From Xenorhabdus khoisanae (lineage in GTDB: Bacteria > Pseudomonadota > Gammaproteobacteria > Enterobacterales > Enterobacteriaceae): DNA of 48,642 nt. The position numbers and the translations under genes were made by a program. Position 1 is the stretch's first letter, and the number at the start of each line of letters is the position of its first letter. The notes under the pieces are model-generated. The model had not been told where the DNA came from. It saw only the letters and a list, made by a program, of their open reading frames with translations, and did not search any database. Location: contig NZ_LFCV01000020.1 in NCBI RefSeq assembly GCF_001037465.1, positions 1 through 48,642 of the forward strand. Reading direction: 5' to 3'. This document shows positions 29,469-38,299 of this stretch, one piece after another.

Positions 29469-31904
29469 TTAATATTTACGTAAGTCAATGAATAATGGTG
29501 ATTTTCCGCTATACATATTTTGGCGGAATTGAGTGGCGGGTGTGGAAATAACATCTAAATTCAGTAGTTTTCCATTAACCACTTCGGCGAGTTTTGCATT
29601 CTGTAATAAACGCTGGCGTACTGCGGCTGGATCGGAACCATCAACCAATAGCTGAATGCTATCTACGCCGTTGCTGTCATGCTCGATTATCCATTGCACG
29701 GGTAAACCCAGTTGCTGAGACAAATCAGCCAGATTGACAAAAATGCTACCTACACGTAATAAAGCACCACTGCGTCCCATCAAACGGAAGCGGGGAGAAG
29801 AAAGGCCACAAGAACAGGGTTGATTGATCCAGCAACCGAGATCGCCTAAATCATAACGTTGGACAGGTTGTGCCTCACGATGCAGGGAAGTAAATACCAA
29901 GCGGCCGGTTTCACCATCAGCAGCGGGTTGATCATTATCGACATTGAGGATTTCCAGCCATTGAGTATCGGCCATTAAATGGAAAACACCGTCTTCGCTG
30001 GCGGCACATCCATGACCTACAGGGCCGGCATCCACTGTACCGTAGATGGTTGAACGTATCAGGGTAACGCCAAAGCCGGTCAGAAAATGTCGCTGGCTCA
30101 TATTCAGGTGTTCACCACCCAAAAATAGCTTACGAATACCGCCATATTGACGTAGTTTGGCTTCCTCATTCAGGAATAACCGATGCAACGTACTTGGCAT
30201 TCCCACCAGCGTATTAATACGTTGTTGTACGATGAAATCGGCGATTTCACGGAAATCATTATCGGCAGGGCCGCCCATTGGATATTGAGCCACGCCCAAT
30301 TTATCCAGGATGGTGAAAAAGCTCATCATGCCGCCGTACAATTTTCCGCCATACAGCAGGTTCATCACCCGATCAGTCGCGGGTTCAAGCCCAGAAGCGA
30401 ATACGCCATCAGCCGCGGCCTGCATTTGCCGGTGATAATCCTGATAGCTATATGCAGCCAGTTTAGGCTCACCGCTGCTGCCGCCGCTGCGGAAAAACAG
30501 GCGGGATTTTTCATTCGGAACCAGCGCATGAAAATCGGCTTTATTCATGACAGGCAGATTTTCCAACCCACGCGGACGCGATGGGGAAATATCAAGATGG
30601 GCGCAGCCTGCCATTAAATCTGGGGCCAGACTGACTGAGACTCGCTTAGTCAGGCGCGAGAGCGCATAAACGCCATCGTGCGGCTCACCGCTATAGCCAT
30701 CATGCATCTGACCCGCCGGTGTGATACGGCTAATACCTGCTGCGAACAGCGCATGGCTCATCTCGGTTATAGATTCCTGACGAGTCATCAACGCACAGGT
30801 TTGCAGGTGATTACGCCAAGGTTGCAAAATAGAGCATAGACGTTGGCGCGGAGCCGGGCGTACCTGCAATGTGCGGAACAGAGGGGACGCAGCCAGTTCT
30901 TTTTCGTGTCGCCAGATCACCCGCCATCCGTCCGCTTGCCAGACTTCGCCGTTTACCTGCGTAAAAGAGAGATCGAGTTGTTGAAAAGCAGTTTGGGTTG
31001 TAATTTCAGCGGCTTCCTGCATATCCGGTTTTAATGCCGGGTGTAATTCAGAACGGCGTTGCAGGGCTGCGGCCATGCGTTGTCCGACATGCTGTAAAAC
31101 GTTTGGATCATCACTATCGACCAGCAGGCATTGCGGACTGGAACAGGCTTGCTGATCAAAACGACAAATATCATCAGCCAATGCATCCAACAGGGTATCA
31201 TCAATGGCTTCGGGACTTAGCCAGGCAAAACTGATGCGGTGTCCCCAATCTATCCAGCGACAACCGGTTGGTAGCTGTGCACGAATGGATGCCAGAGAGT
31301 AATCGCCCCCCCAGGCAGAAACCGCATCAGCCTGATTCAGTAATTCTGCCAGTTGTGTTACAGGCAATGGTAATACCGCTACCCGATCAGCTAAATCACC
31401 TGAAATATCGTGTGCCAAGAATTCCGCTAACAGTTGCGAACTAAACCCATTATCGCTGCTGCTGGGACGCAACCAGTTGATATTTCCGACCAACAGACTT
31501 TCGATAACAGCCATAAAAGGCAGTAGTGCGGCATTGGAGGGGGTAATATGGACGACTAATCCCAGTGGTTTCCAAGCCTCATAGCGATTCTGAACATAAT
31601 CGAATCGACGCAGTGAAAAGGCATTTTTTCCAAGTTCCCGCTCCAGTTTGGCTTCTAACGCCTGACGTTGGCAGAAAGCGCTGAGTGCCTTTCGGGTTTG
31701 CGCATCAAACAGGGGATGATCATCCAGATTGGACAGATAATCCGCGAAACGTTGTGCACAATCGAGCACTTGCTCGGAAGTATGAGGATGTGCCAGCAAC
31801 TCGGGTAACCGCTCACGTAATTTTGCGATGTTTTGTCCTGCCAATGGCTCTGGAGAGATTGGATTATTCATTGAACTTACGGAAACTGTATTTACGGAAG
31901 ACAT
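29469..31904 (-). CDS. LuxC-type acyl reductase fused to PaaK-like adenylating domain
   Basis: This 811-residue protein has two parts. Residues about 25-430 resemble LuxC, the NADPH-dependent fatty acyl reductase, including the catalytic-Cys motif ACSSPQ with Cys254 and a Rossmann-like region around ITPSNAALLPFMA (120-132). Residues about 440-811 are a PaaK/LuxE-like adenylating domain with FRSGGSSGEPK at 471-481, an LGGEHL motif near 625 and a YDLGDLG motif near 720. Known LuxC proteins are about 480 residues and lack the second domain. The fusion would join acyl activation to reduction to an aldehyde in one polypeptide (inference). It starts one base after the luxE-like stop. An internal ATG at residue 12 is an alternative start. 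Confidence 0.87.
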   Translation of the reverse strand: MSSVNTVSVSSMNNPISPEPLAGQNIAKLRERLPELLAHPHTSEQVLDCAQRFADYLSNLDDHPLFDAQTRKALSAFCQRQALEAKLERELGKNAFSLRRFDYVQNRYEAWKPLGLVVHITPSNAALLPFMAVIESLLVGNINWLRPSSSDNGFSSQLLAEFLAHDISGDLADRVAVLPLPVTQLAELLNQADAVSAWGGDYSLASIRAQLPTGCRWIDWGHRISFAWLSPEAIDDTLLDALADDICRFDQQACSSPQCLLVDSDDPNVLQHVGQRMAAALQRRSELHPALKPDMQEAAEITTQTAFQQLDLSFTQVNGEVWQADGWRVIWRHEKELAASPLFRTLQVRPAPRQRLCSILQPWRNHLQTCALMTRQESITEMSHALFAAGISRITPAGQMHDGYSGEPHDGVYALSRLTKRVSVSLAPDLMAGCAHLDISPSRPRGLENLPVMNKADFHALVPNEKSRLFFRSGGSSGEPKLAAYSYQDYHRQMQAAADGVFASGLEPATDRVMNLLYGGKLYGGMMSFFTILDKLGVAQYPMGGPADNDFREIADFIVQQRINTLVGMPSTLHRLFLNEEAKLRQYGGIRKLFLGGEHLNMSQRHFLTGFGVTLIRSTIYGTVDAGPVGHGCAASEDGVFHLMADTQWLEILNVDNDQPAADGETGRLVFTSLHREAQPVQRYDLGDLGCWINQPCSCGLSSPRFRLMGRSGALLRVGSIFVNLADLSQQLGLPVQWIIEHDSNGVDSIQLLVDGSDPAAVRQRLLQNAKLAEVVNGKLLNLDVISTPATQFRQNMYSGKSPLFIDLRKY

Positions 31905-31905
31905 A

Positions 31906-33048
31906 TCAAGATCTCTTAATCAATTCTGAAGCGGCGATAGCACAACTACGATTTTTGCTGGTACCGGCACGGCCAAGCAATTCAAACCAGTCAGTGTCCA
32001 GTTCACAGCCACAACTGTCAGCGGAGTGCAGTATGGCAAGATCATTTGTGACGATGCTATGGGCAGGACAGGAAGTGATATAAGGCGATGCAAAGTGCAG
32101 GAAGCCGGGTTCTCCATAAGGCTGGCGCGACAAATTGGCGGTGTGGCGCACGTAAGCCCGGGCATAGACCGGGACATGAAAATTATGATGGGAACATTCA
32201 ACATAAGGCACGGGATGTTCCACTGAACCATAACCATCGCGGCAGCGAATATCAGGGATACCCAGTTGTTCAGTCAGACGTTGATACAGTTTCAGTTTAG
32301 GGATGGATTTATCGGCATGAGTTTTCCAGCCTCCACCGAGAAAAACCAGTGACTCTGGATGCAATTTCAGTGCAGGAAGCCCCATTTGCGCCATTCTTTG
32401 CAGGGTAAACCACAGGAAAGCGGGAAAGCCGAAAATACGTACCGGCAACCCTTCTTCAGCGAATTGTTGGAGTGCGGCAATTGTACCGAAAGGATCAAAT
32501 TCATTGCCTTGGCCATTATGACGCAAAGCATAATAAGCGCGATTTACGGGGGCATATTTAGCCAAAAACTGATCGGTATAGGCCGTACCCAGCGTAACAG
32601 CACCTGCGGGTTCGTAGCTGAGTAGCAGATAGTTGCACGGTTGATCGGGCGTATTCCAGCCATAATAGTCGAAAATACAGTCCACCATATGTTGGGCAGA
32701 GGTAATACTTTCAGCGTCATAACGCATGCGGCTCTTTTGCCCAGTGGTTCCGGAGGAAGTCAGTTCCAGCGCATTTTGTGCACTTTCACTGAGTATCAAA
32801 TTACGCTTGAAGTAATTGGCAAATAGCAGCGGCAGGCTTGACCAATCATCCAGTGCCATTATCGCCTGTTTGTCTAAACCATGATCTGTCAGCCATTGCT
32901 TATAGCCAGGAGTATGCTCGCAGTGATACAGCGTCAGTTCACGCATAGCGGCATCAAATAATGCATCATATTCGGCACAAGCACGATAAGGGTGTGTGAT
33001 AGCACACAGTGCTTTGACGTGAGGTAAATTTTGCATATTAAGACTCAT
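31906..33048 (-). CDS. LuxE-type acyl-protein synthetase
   Basis: This 380-residue protein matches the LuxE family (acyl-protein synthetase, the component that activates fatty acids with ATP in bioluminescence). The adenylating motif LTSSGTTGQKS lies at residues 96-106, the FLGGGWK motif near 241 and the DGYGSVEHPVPY motif near 275. Near the C terminus are GRAG and SCAIAASEL, matching the region that carries the acylated Cys in LuxE. It is the first gene of the operon and has a weak ribosome site; a second ATG four codons on is possible. No luxA, luxB or luxD gene is present nearby, so light production from this locus is not implied. Confidence 0.9.
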   Translation of the reverse strand: MSLNMQNLPHVKALCAITHPYRACAEYDALFDAAMRELTLYHCEHTPGYKQWLTDHGLDKQAIMALDDWSSLPLLFANYFKRNLILSESAQNALELTSSGTTGQKSRMRYDAESITSAQHMVDCIFDYYGWNTPDQPCNYLLLSYEPAGAVTLGTAYTDQFLAKYAPVNRAYYALRHNGQGNEFDPFGTIAALQQFAEEGLPVRIFGFPAFLWFTLQRMAQMGLPALKLHPESLVFLGGGWKTHADKSIPKLKLYQRLTEQLGIPDIRCRDGYGSVEHPVPYVECSHHNFHVPVYARAYVRHTANLSRQPYGEPGFLHFASPYITSCPAHSIVTNDLAILHSADSCGCELDTDWFELLGRAGTSKNRSCAIAASELIKRS

Positions 33049-33566
33049 TCTTTAGTAACAACTACAAAGGATTATTAATTAATTTTTTTAATTAATTTAT
33101 GTATTCGCGTATTGAATGTAATAATTTTTGACAGGCTTTATTTGTTACCTAACGTTATGAAATAAAGGGCTATCTCAATTAATTTTTTGAGCCTTGTTGG
33201 AGGATGATACTTTTGGTTTCTGACAGTGATTAAGTCTAATTTTGGTAAAATTAGCTTTTTGGCGATATTATTTCGCGTTTTTTTGCATTTTTATAGTCAA
33301 TGTCAGCCCTGTATTTGCGGAGCGCATTATTCCAAACCGCATAGTAACAATCAAATCGTTTTTCTAATGTTTTACCTCGTTCCTATGTTTTAGACAATCA
33401 TTATTTAATACGTTTGTTTCATTATTTATTGTTATGTGATGATTGGTTGAAATTTCTTTTTACACGCAAACTTACCTCAATCTGACAATTGTGCTGCTGT
33501 CTTCAAGATCTCCGTAAGTATGGGAAAAAACTGTCAAAATGAATTGACAGGTTAAGGGAGCATACC
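33049..33566. promoter_or_regulatory. AT-rich region upstream of the lux-like operon
   Basis: This 518-base stretch holds no complete gene. Three structures stand out. A perfect 9-base inverted repeat (ATTAATTAA/TTAATTAAT, 33074-33096) lies in the probable leader of the luxE-like gene. A terminator-shaped hairpin (CTAATTTT/AAAATTAG then five T on the plus strand) covers 33236-33260. A 7-base dyad (CTGTCAA/TTGACAG, 33531-33550), with a looser TGACA-n-TGTC copy at 33483-33502, lies just before the regulator fragment and looks like an operator. Promoter elements for the operon could not be placed with confidence. Confidence 0.5.
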
Positions 33567-33869
33567 GTGAGAGTTATTGTTCTAATAATGGATGGATACG
33601 ACATGAATATATCGTTGGGGTTTGGTGAAGTTGGTATTTTATCCTGCGCTGGGTTCTTGTTACCGCCACTCATGTTTTCCGAAGAAGGAATTCAGGCCCT
33701 CACGGTCGGTGCACAACGGGTCAGTAAACAGACAGACAGCGCACTTTCTCTCGCGGCACAAGATGCCATTGCTAAAATTGAGGCTGTCTTGCCTTCGGAT
33801 TTGCGTGCTGTTGTCTCTGATAATGCTCTGGATATTGGTCAATATCCAGAGCCCGTTGAAGCTCTTTAA
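33567..33869 (+). pseudogene. internal fragment of a YafY-type (HTH-WYL) regulator
   Basis: The frame encodes 100 residues. From about residue 20 on it matches the linker region of YafY-like transcriptional regulators: the GFLLPPLMFSEEGIQAL stretch, the GAQRV segment, then an AAQDAIAKIEAVLP helix. In intact proteins (about 230 residues) this region lies between an N-terminal HTH and a C-terminal WYL domain, and both are missing here. The frame has a GTG start with AGGGAG upstream, so the original promoter and ribosome site may survive next to an internal deletion. It runs into the yhiN stop with a four-base overlap. It could still be expressed as a short protein, but DNA binding is unlikely. 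Confidence 0.65.
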
Positions 33870-35110
33870 ATGATCTTATCTGTAGTTAATGTAGTCGGCT
33901 TAACGCTATTATCTCTACACTCGGTGATCAAAGCCTGCGCACAAGCCCACGCTGAACTCCACGCCCATTGGAAGTTATATCCACCTAGCCAGCCGGTCAC
34001 ATCAACCACTTCACCGATAAAGTACAACCCTTTCACCTTGTGGGTTTCCATTGTTTTTGAGGACAATTCATTCGTATCCACACCACCAAGAGTCACTTCC
34101 GCAGTGCGATAACCTTCCGTGCCATTCGGTTGTACCTGCCAGCATTGCAGGGTTGCGATCAACTCTTTTTTCTGTGCGGGACTAAGTTGTTTCAGGGATA
34201 GTTCCGGCAATTGCCCGAGAGACTGTAAACATTCCACCAAACGTTTAGGCAGGAGCTGAGCCAGTGTGTTTTTCAAACTCTGGTTAGGGTGTGATTCCCG
34301 TTCTTGATCCAGAAAGTGCTCCAAATCTGTATCAGGAAGTAAGTTAACACTCACATATTCGCCAGACTGCCAATAACTGGAAATCTGCAAAATAGCTGGG
34401 CCGGAAAGACCGCGATGGGTGAAGAGGATATTTTCCCTGAATACGGTGCCATCTTTTGCGGTGACAACAGAAGGAACCGCGACACCAGAAAGTGTTTGCA
34501 GTTGTTCCAGTAGAGGTTTATGCAGGGTAAAAGGTACTAATGCCGCACGTGTAGGCAGGATATTGAGACTAAATTGTTCTGCGATACGGTAACCGAAAGG
34601 TGAGGCACCCAAACCGGGCATGGATAGGCCACCAGATGCAACAACGAGTGAGTGTGTGCTTACTTCTTTTTCTGAGGCTGTAATAACAAAACCCGGCTCT
34701 TTCTTTTCTATATGGGTGACTTCACTACGCAAGCGAATTGTGACGCCGCCGAGTTTGCATTCTTTTAAAAGGAGGTCGATAATTTGTTGAGCGGAGTCAT
34801 CACAGAAAAGCTGGCCCAACGTTTTTTCGTGATAAGGGATACCATAGCGTTGCACCAGATCAATAAAATCCCATTGCGTGTAGCGAGCAAGTGCTGACTT
34901 ACAAAAATGCGGGTTGGTAGAAAGATACGCGGCGGGTTCGGTGTACATATTGGTAAAATTACAGCGCCCACCACCGGACATCAAAATTTTGCGCCCCGCT
35001 TTTTTGCCATTATCCAGTACCAGAACGTTTAATCCGGCTTGCCCTGCCTGAGCAGCACAAAACAAGCCAGCAGCGCCGGCACCGATAATAACTACATCAA
35101 ATTTTTCCAT
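33866..35110 (-). CDS. yhiN: NAD(P)/FAD-dependent oxidoreductase YhiN
   Basis: This 414-residue flavoprotein belongs to the HI0933/BaiN family. The N-terminal dinucleotide-binding motif GAGAAGLFCA is at residues 10-19, followed by KKAGRKILMSGGGRCNFTN near 36-54, a signature of the family. The C-terminal FIGEVVDVTGWLGGYNFQWAWSSA segment is the second FAD contact. The substrate in enterics is not established. It lies beside the divergent pitA, as in E. coli. The gene end overlaps the regulator fragment by four bases. Confidence 0.93.
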   Translation of the reverse strand: MEKFDVVIIGAGAAGLFCAAQAGQAGLNVLVLDNGKKAGRKILMSGGGRCNFTNMYTEPAAYLSTNPHFCKSALARYTQWDFIDLVQRYGIPYHEKTLGQLFCDDSAQQIIDLLLKECKLGGVTIRLRSEVTHIEKKEPGFVITASEKEVSTHSLVVASGGLSMPGLGASPFGYRIAEQFSLNILPTRAALVPFTLHKPLLEQLQTLSGVAVPSVVTAKDGTVFRENILFTHRGLSGPAILQISSYWQSGEYVSVNLLPDTDLEHFLDQERESHPNQSLKNTLAQLLPKRLVECLQSLGQLPELSLKQLSPAQKKELIATLQCWQVQPNGTEGYRTAEVTLGGVDTNELSSKTMETHKVKGLYFIGEVVDVTGWLGGYNFQWAWSSAWACAQALITECRDNSVKPTTLTTDKII

Positions 35111-35408
35111 TCGCCTGTCTCTTGTGGCCGAGTAAATTATAGGAAATCACCGCATTGTGGGGGTTGTATTCACGAACTACGGAGAAAAATACGCATTTAG
35201 TTTCACTTTTGGCTGGCAAAAGTTATTTTTCATCAAAAAAATATCAAAATATTAAAATTAAATAACTGTTTGATATTTTTGATAAATGTAAGGATTTTTA
35301 TGTCGTTTTATTGTCATTAAATCAAAAAAAGGTCATATTTCTCTTTTCCCGCTAACGTTTGTCACTGATAATGCGCGCGTTCATGTCCTACTAACTGGCT
35401 TAACGTAT

Positions 35409-36899
35409 ATGCTACATCTGTTTACTGGCCTGGAATTTTATACCGGCCTTATGTTAGTGCTTGCTCTGTTGTTTGTGCTTTTCTATGAAGCCATCAATGG
35501 GTTTCATGATACCGCAAACGCAGTAGCAACTGTTATTTATACCCGGGCGATGCGTTCGCAGCTTGCCGTTGTCATGGCAGGGGTTTTTAACTTTTTGGGT
35601 GTTCTCCTTGGTGGATTAAGTGTCGCTTATGCGATTGTGCATCTGCTGCCTACGGATCTTCTGCTAAATGTCAGCTCGGCTCACGGTTTGGCTATGGTTT
35701 TCTCCATGCTGCTGGCAGCGATCATCTGGAATTTAGGTACGTGGTACTTCGGTATTCCAGCATCCAGTTCCCATACGTTGATTGGTTCTATTATCGGCAT
35801 CGGTTTGACTAATGCGATAGTGACCAGTTCTTCGGTAGTGGATGCGTTGAATATTCCGAAGATGATACAGATTTTCATGTCCTTGATCCTGTCTCCTCTG
35901 ATTGGTCTGATCATTGCCGGAGCGATGGTGTTTTTGCTGCGCCGCTATTGGAGCGGTACGAAAAAACGTCGCCGTATCCATATGACGCCTGCCGAACGTG
36001 AAAAACAGGATGGTAAACGCAAACCGCCATTCTGGACACGTACTGCCCTGATTCTTTCTGCTGTTGGTGTGAGCTTCTCCCACGGAGCCAATGACGGCCA
36101 GAAAGGTATTGGTTTGATCATGCTGGTTCTGATTGGCGTTGCGCCTGCGGGCTTCGTCGTCAATATGAACTCAACCAGTTATGATATTGCCCGTACTCAT
36201 GATGCTGTTGTTCATTTGCAGCAATATTATGGGCAGCATGGCTCGGCACTGGCTCATGCGATTGAGTTGACTCCGGCTATCGCTTCTGTGGAAGACCAAT
36301 TGGATATGGAGTTCCATTGTGATAGCTCACGCGCTCTGGTGGTTTTGAACAAGACTGAAAACATGCTGGGGAATATCCAGAGTTTCAGCGAGTTGACGCC
36401 GGACCAACGTAACAACATGCGTCGTATGCTGATGTGTATCACTGATACCGCAAGTTCCGTGGCTAAGTTGCCGGAAACCAGTATTGAAGATGCCCGTTTC
36501 CTGAATAAACTGCGCAAAGATCTGCTGAATACCGTGGAATATGCACCGTTGTGGATCATCGTTGCTGTGGCGCTCGCTCTGTCTTTGGGCACCATGGTAG
36601 GGTGGAAGCGTGTTGCTGTGACCATTGGTGAGAAGATTGGCAAAAAAGGCATGACTTATGCCCAAGGCGTTTCTGCTCAAGTTACAGCCGCAGTTTCCAT
36701 TGGTGTTGCAAGTTATACGGGAATGCCGGTATCTACGACACAGGTACTTTCTTCTGCTGTAGCGGGAACAATGCTGGTTGATGGTGGTGGTGTCCAAAGC
36801 AAGACCATCAAAAATATCATGCTGGCGTGGGTTCTGACTCTGCCTATTTCAATTGGATTGTCAGGTATTCTGTATTGGATTGCCTTGAAACTGATCTAA
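35409..36899 (+). CDS. pitA: low-affinity inorganic phosphate transporter PitA
   Basis: PitA imports metal-phosphate complexes with protons across the inner membrane. The 496-residue protein (499 in E. coli) has about ten membrane helices and the two repeated signatures of the PiT family: [11 protein letters not shown] near residue 31 and [13 protein letters not shown] near 225. The large cytoplasmic loop lies between about residues 260 and 380. It has its own promoter region of nearly 300 bases upstream and a strong terminator shared with uspB downstream. Confidence 0.96.
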   Translation: MLHLFTGLEFYTGLMLVLALLFVLFYEAINGFHDTANAVATVIYTRAMRSQLAVVMAGVFNFLGVLLGGLSVAYAIVHLLPTDLLLNVSSAHGLAMVFSMLLAAIIWNLGTWYFGIPASSSHTLIGSIIGIGLTNAIVTSSSVVDALNIPKMIQIFMSLILSPLIGLIIAGAMVFLLRRYWSGTKKRRRIHMTPAEREKQDGKRKPPFWTRTALILSAVGVSFSHGANDGQKGIGLIMLVLIGVAPAGFVVNMNSTSYDIARTHDAVVHLQQYYGQHGSALAHAIELTPAIASVEDQLDMEFHCDSSRALVVLNKTENMLGNIQSFSELTPDQRNNMRRMLMCITDTASSVAKLPETSIEDARFLNKLRKDLLNTVEYAPLWIIVAVALALSLGTMVGWKRVAVTIGEKIGKKGMTYAQGVSAQVTAAVSIGVASYTGMPVSTTQVLSSAVAGTMLVDGGGVQSKTIKNIMLAWVLTLPISIGLSGILYWIALKLI

Positions 36900-36911
36900 T
36901 GACATCTTAGG

Positions 36912-36952
36912 AAAAAGGGTTGGCTACTGTGTTTGTAAGCCAACCCTTTTTT
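36912..36952. terminator. pitA terminator (probably bidirectional)
   Basis: A perfect 14-base stem (AAAAAGGGTTGGCT and its complement) with a 12-base loop has A and T runs on opposite sides. It lies between the convergent pitA and uspB and can act in both directions. Confidence 0.9.
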
Positions 36953-36996
36953 ATTTCTGACTTTATTTCTGTTCACGTTAGTTTCTCAAACCCAAT

Positions 36997-37326
36997 TCAA
37001 ACAACGATTATTATCAGGCATAGCACACCAGCCCCAAACAACACTTCCGTCAATATAAATTGCTTTCTCAGCCTTTCGCACAACAAGATGACATCGGGAT
37101 CGTGATGGTTGATATAACTTTGCGAATTGATATAGCGCACGAGCCGAAACTGTTTGCTGAATTGACTATTGGTTGTAAAAAAACCATTCCCATCAACCGA
37201 CTGATATAGCATGGGATCTGACTCGCGCAAGATTGACAATAGTGCACGAAGCGAAGAAAAGTAGCGAACCATGTTAATAATGCAGATAAGGCAAACTGCC
37301 CAAAAGAGTGCAATAGCATTGAACAT
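36997..37326 (-). CDS. uspB: universal stress protein B
   Basis: UspB is a small inner-membrane protein with helices at both ends (about residues 2-20 and 90-108) and a polar middle. The 109-residue sequence matches E. coli UspB (111), including the [15 protein letters not shown] and [14 protein letters not shown] stretches. In E. coli it is induced in stationary phase by RpoS and affects ethanol sensitivity. It is divergent from uspA, with a 282-base spacer between them, and convergent with pitA. Confidence 0.94.
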   Translation of the reverse strand: MFNAIALFWAVCLICIINMVRYFSSLRALLSILRESDPMLYQSVDGNGFFTTNSQFSKQFRLVRYINSQSYINHHDPDVILLCERLRKQFILTEVLFGAGVLCLIIIVV

Positions 37327-37608
37327 ACTTCCTCCTACTTATAGCGGCAACAAATGCTGCCAGAAAGAAGAAATCAACCGAAAAGATTCTAATGTGAATA
37401 ATAACTATATTAAATTTTAGAAGAAAATACAGTGTCCTGTGTATTGAAGAAATAATGAAACGGGGTGCTTTATTTAAGGAAGAAAGAAAAACAATAAGTT
37501 GTGATCAAAACAACACTCAAAAGGTACATTGAGCAGTTATAGTATAAACATCAAATCACAGCATTTAGTGCTGCCAATCCATTTAATCGACGTATGGAAG
37601 GAGCTCTT

Positions 37609-38040
37609 ATGGCTTACAAACATATTCTTGTTGCGGTTGATCTATCACCAGAAAGTCAGATTTTGGTGGAGAAAGCTGTGTCAATGGCAAAACCGTACAA
37701 TGCCAAAGTTTCCCTGATCCATGTTGATGTAAACTACTCCGATCTTTATACCGGCCTGATTGACGTTAATCTTGGCGATATGCAAGAACGTATCGCGGAT
37801 GAAACCCGTAAATCCCTGAAAGAGTTGTCTGCCAGCGCAGGTTACCCTGTTCAGGAAACGTTGAGTGGCAGTGGTGATTTAGGGCAAGTCCTTGTTGATG
37901 CTATCAAGCAATACGATATGGATCTCGTTGTATGTGGTCATCATCAGGATTTTTGGAGCAAGTTGATGTCTTCAGCTCGTCAGCTTATTAACACCGTTCA
38001 TGTTGATATGTTGATCGTGCCTTTGCGTGACGAAGAATAA
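37609..38040 (+). CDS. uspA: universal stress protein A
   Basis: UspA is a cytoplasmic dimeric stress protein made during growth arrest and many stresses. The 143-residue protein is nearly identical to E. coli UspA (144), with the [15 protein letters not shown] N terminus and the C-terminal [12 protein letters not shown]. This UspA class lacks a complete ATP-binding G-x2-G-x9-G motif. The ATG at 37609 is chosen because AAGGAG lies just upstream; an in-frame ATG at 37594 would place that site inside the gene. A strong terminator follows. Confidence 0.96.
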   Translation: MAYKHILVAVDLSPESQILVEKAVSMAKPYNAKVSLIHVDVNYSDLYTGLIDVNLGDMQERIADETRKSLKELSASAGYPVQETLSGSGDLGQVLVDAIKQYDMDLVVCGHHQDFWSKLMSSARQLINTVHVDMLIVPLRDEE

Positions 38041-38065
38041 TCTTCGGTTGAAATTTTATTCTATA

Positions 38066-38095
38066 AAATCGCCTGCTTATGCAGGCGATTTTTTT
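38066..38095 (+). terminator. uspA terminator
   Basis: An 11-base stem (AAATCGCCTGC and its complement) with a TTAT loop runs directly into a T run. Confidence 0.93.
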
Positions 38096-38299
38096 GCCCT
38101 TAGAAAGGATAATGAAACTGCTTTAGAAATTGTCAAAGCTATTTTTAAAGAAATATATAAAAAATAGTTGTTGAAATGTAAGCATAAAACGGTGCTATAT
38201 TCAGAAAGCAAACCGTAATTACCTCACATTTTCGACAAAAAAATAATATGGAAAATGGCTGGGGGTCATCACTTCTGAATGACAAAAAGGAAGCCCTAA

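Noticed and set aside
30183-30617. Long plus-strand open frame of 144 codons inside the LuxC-PaaK gene
   Set aside because: Antisense shadow of the well-supported minus-strand gene, with no ribosome site or family resemblance.
27270-33048. Complete bioluminescence operon
   Set aside because: Only LuxE- and LuxC-like functions are present. No luxA, luxB or luxD frames are found in the surrounding sequence.
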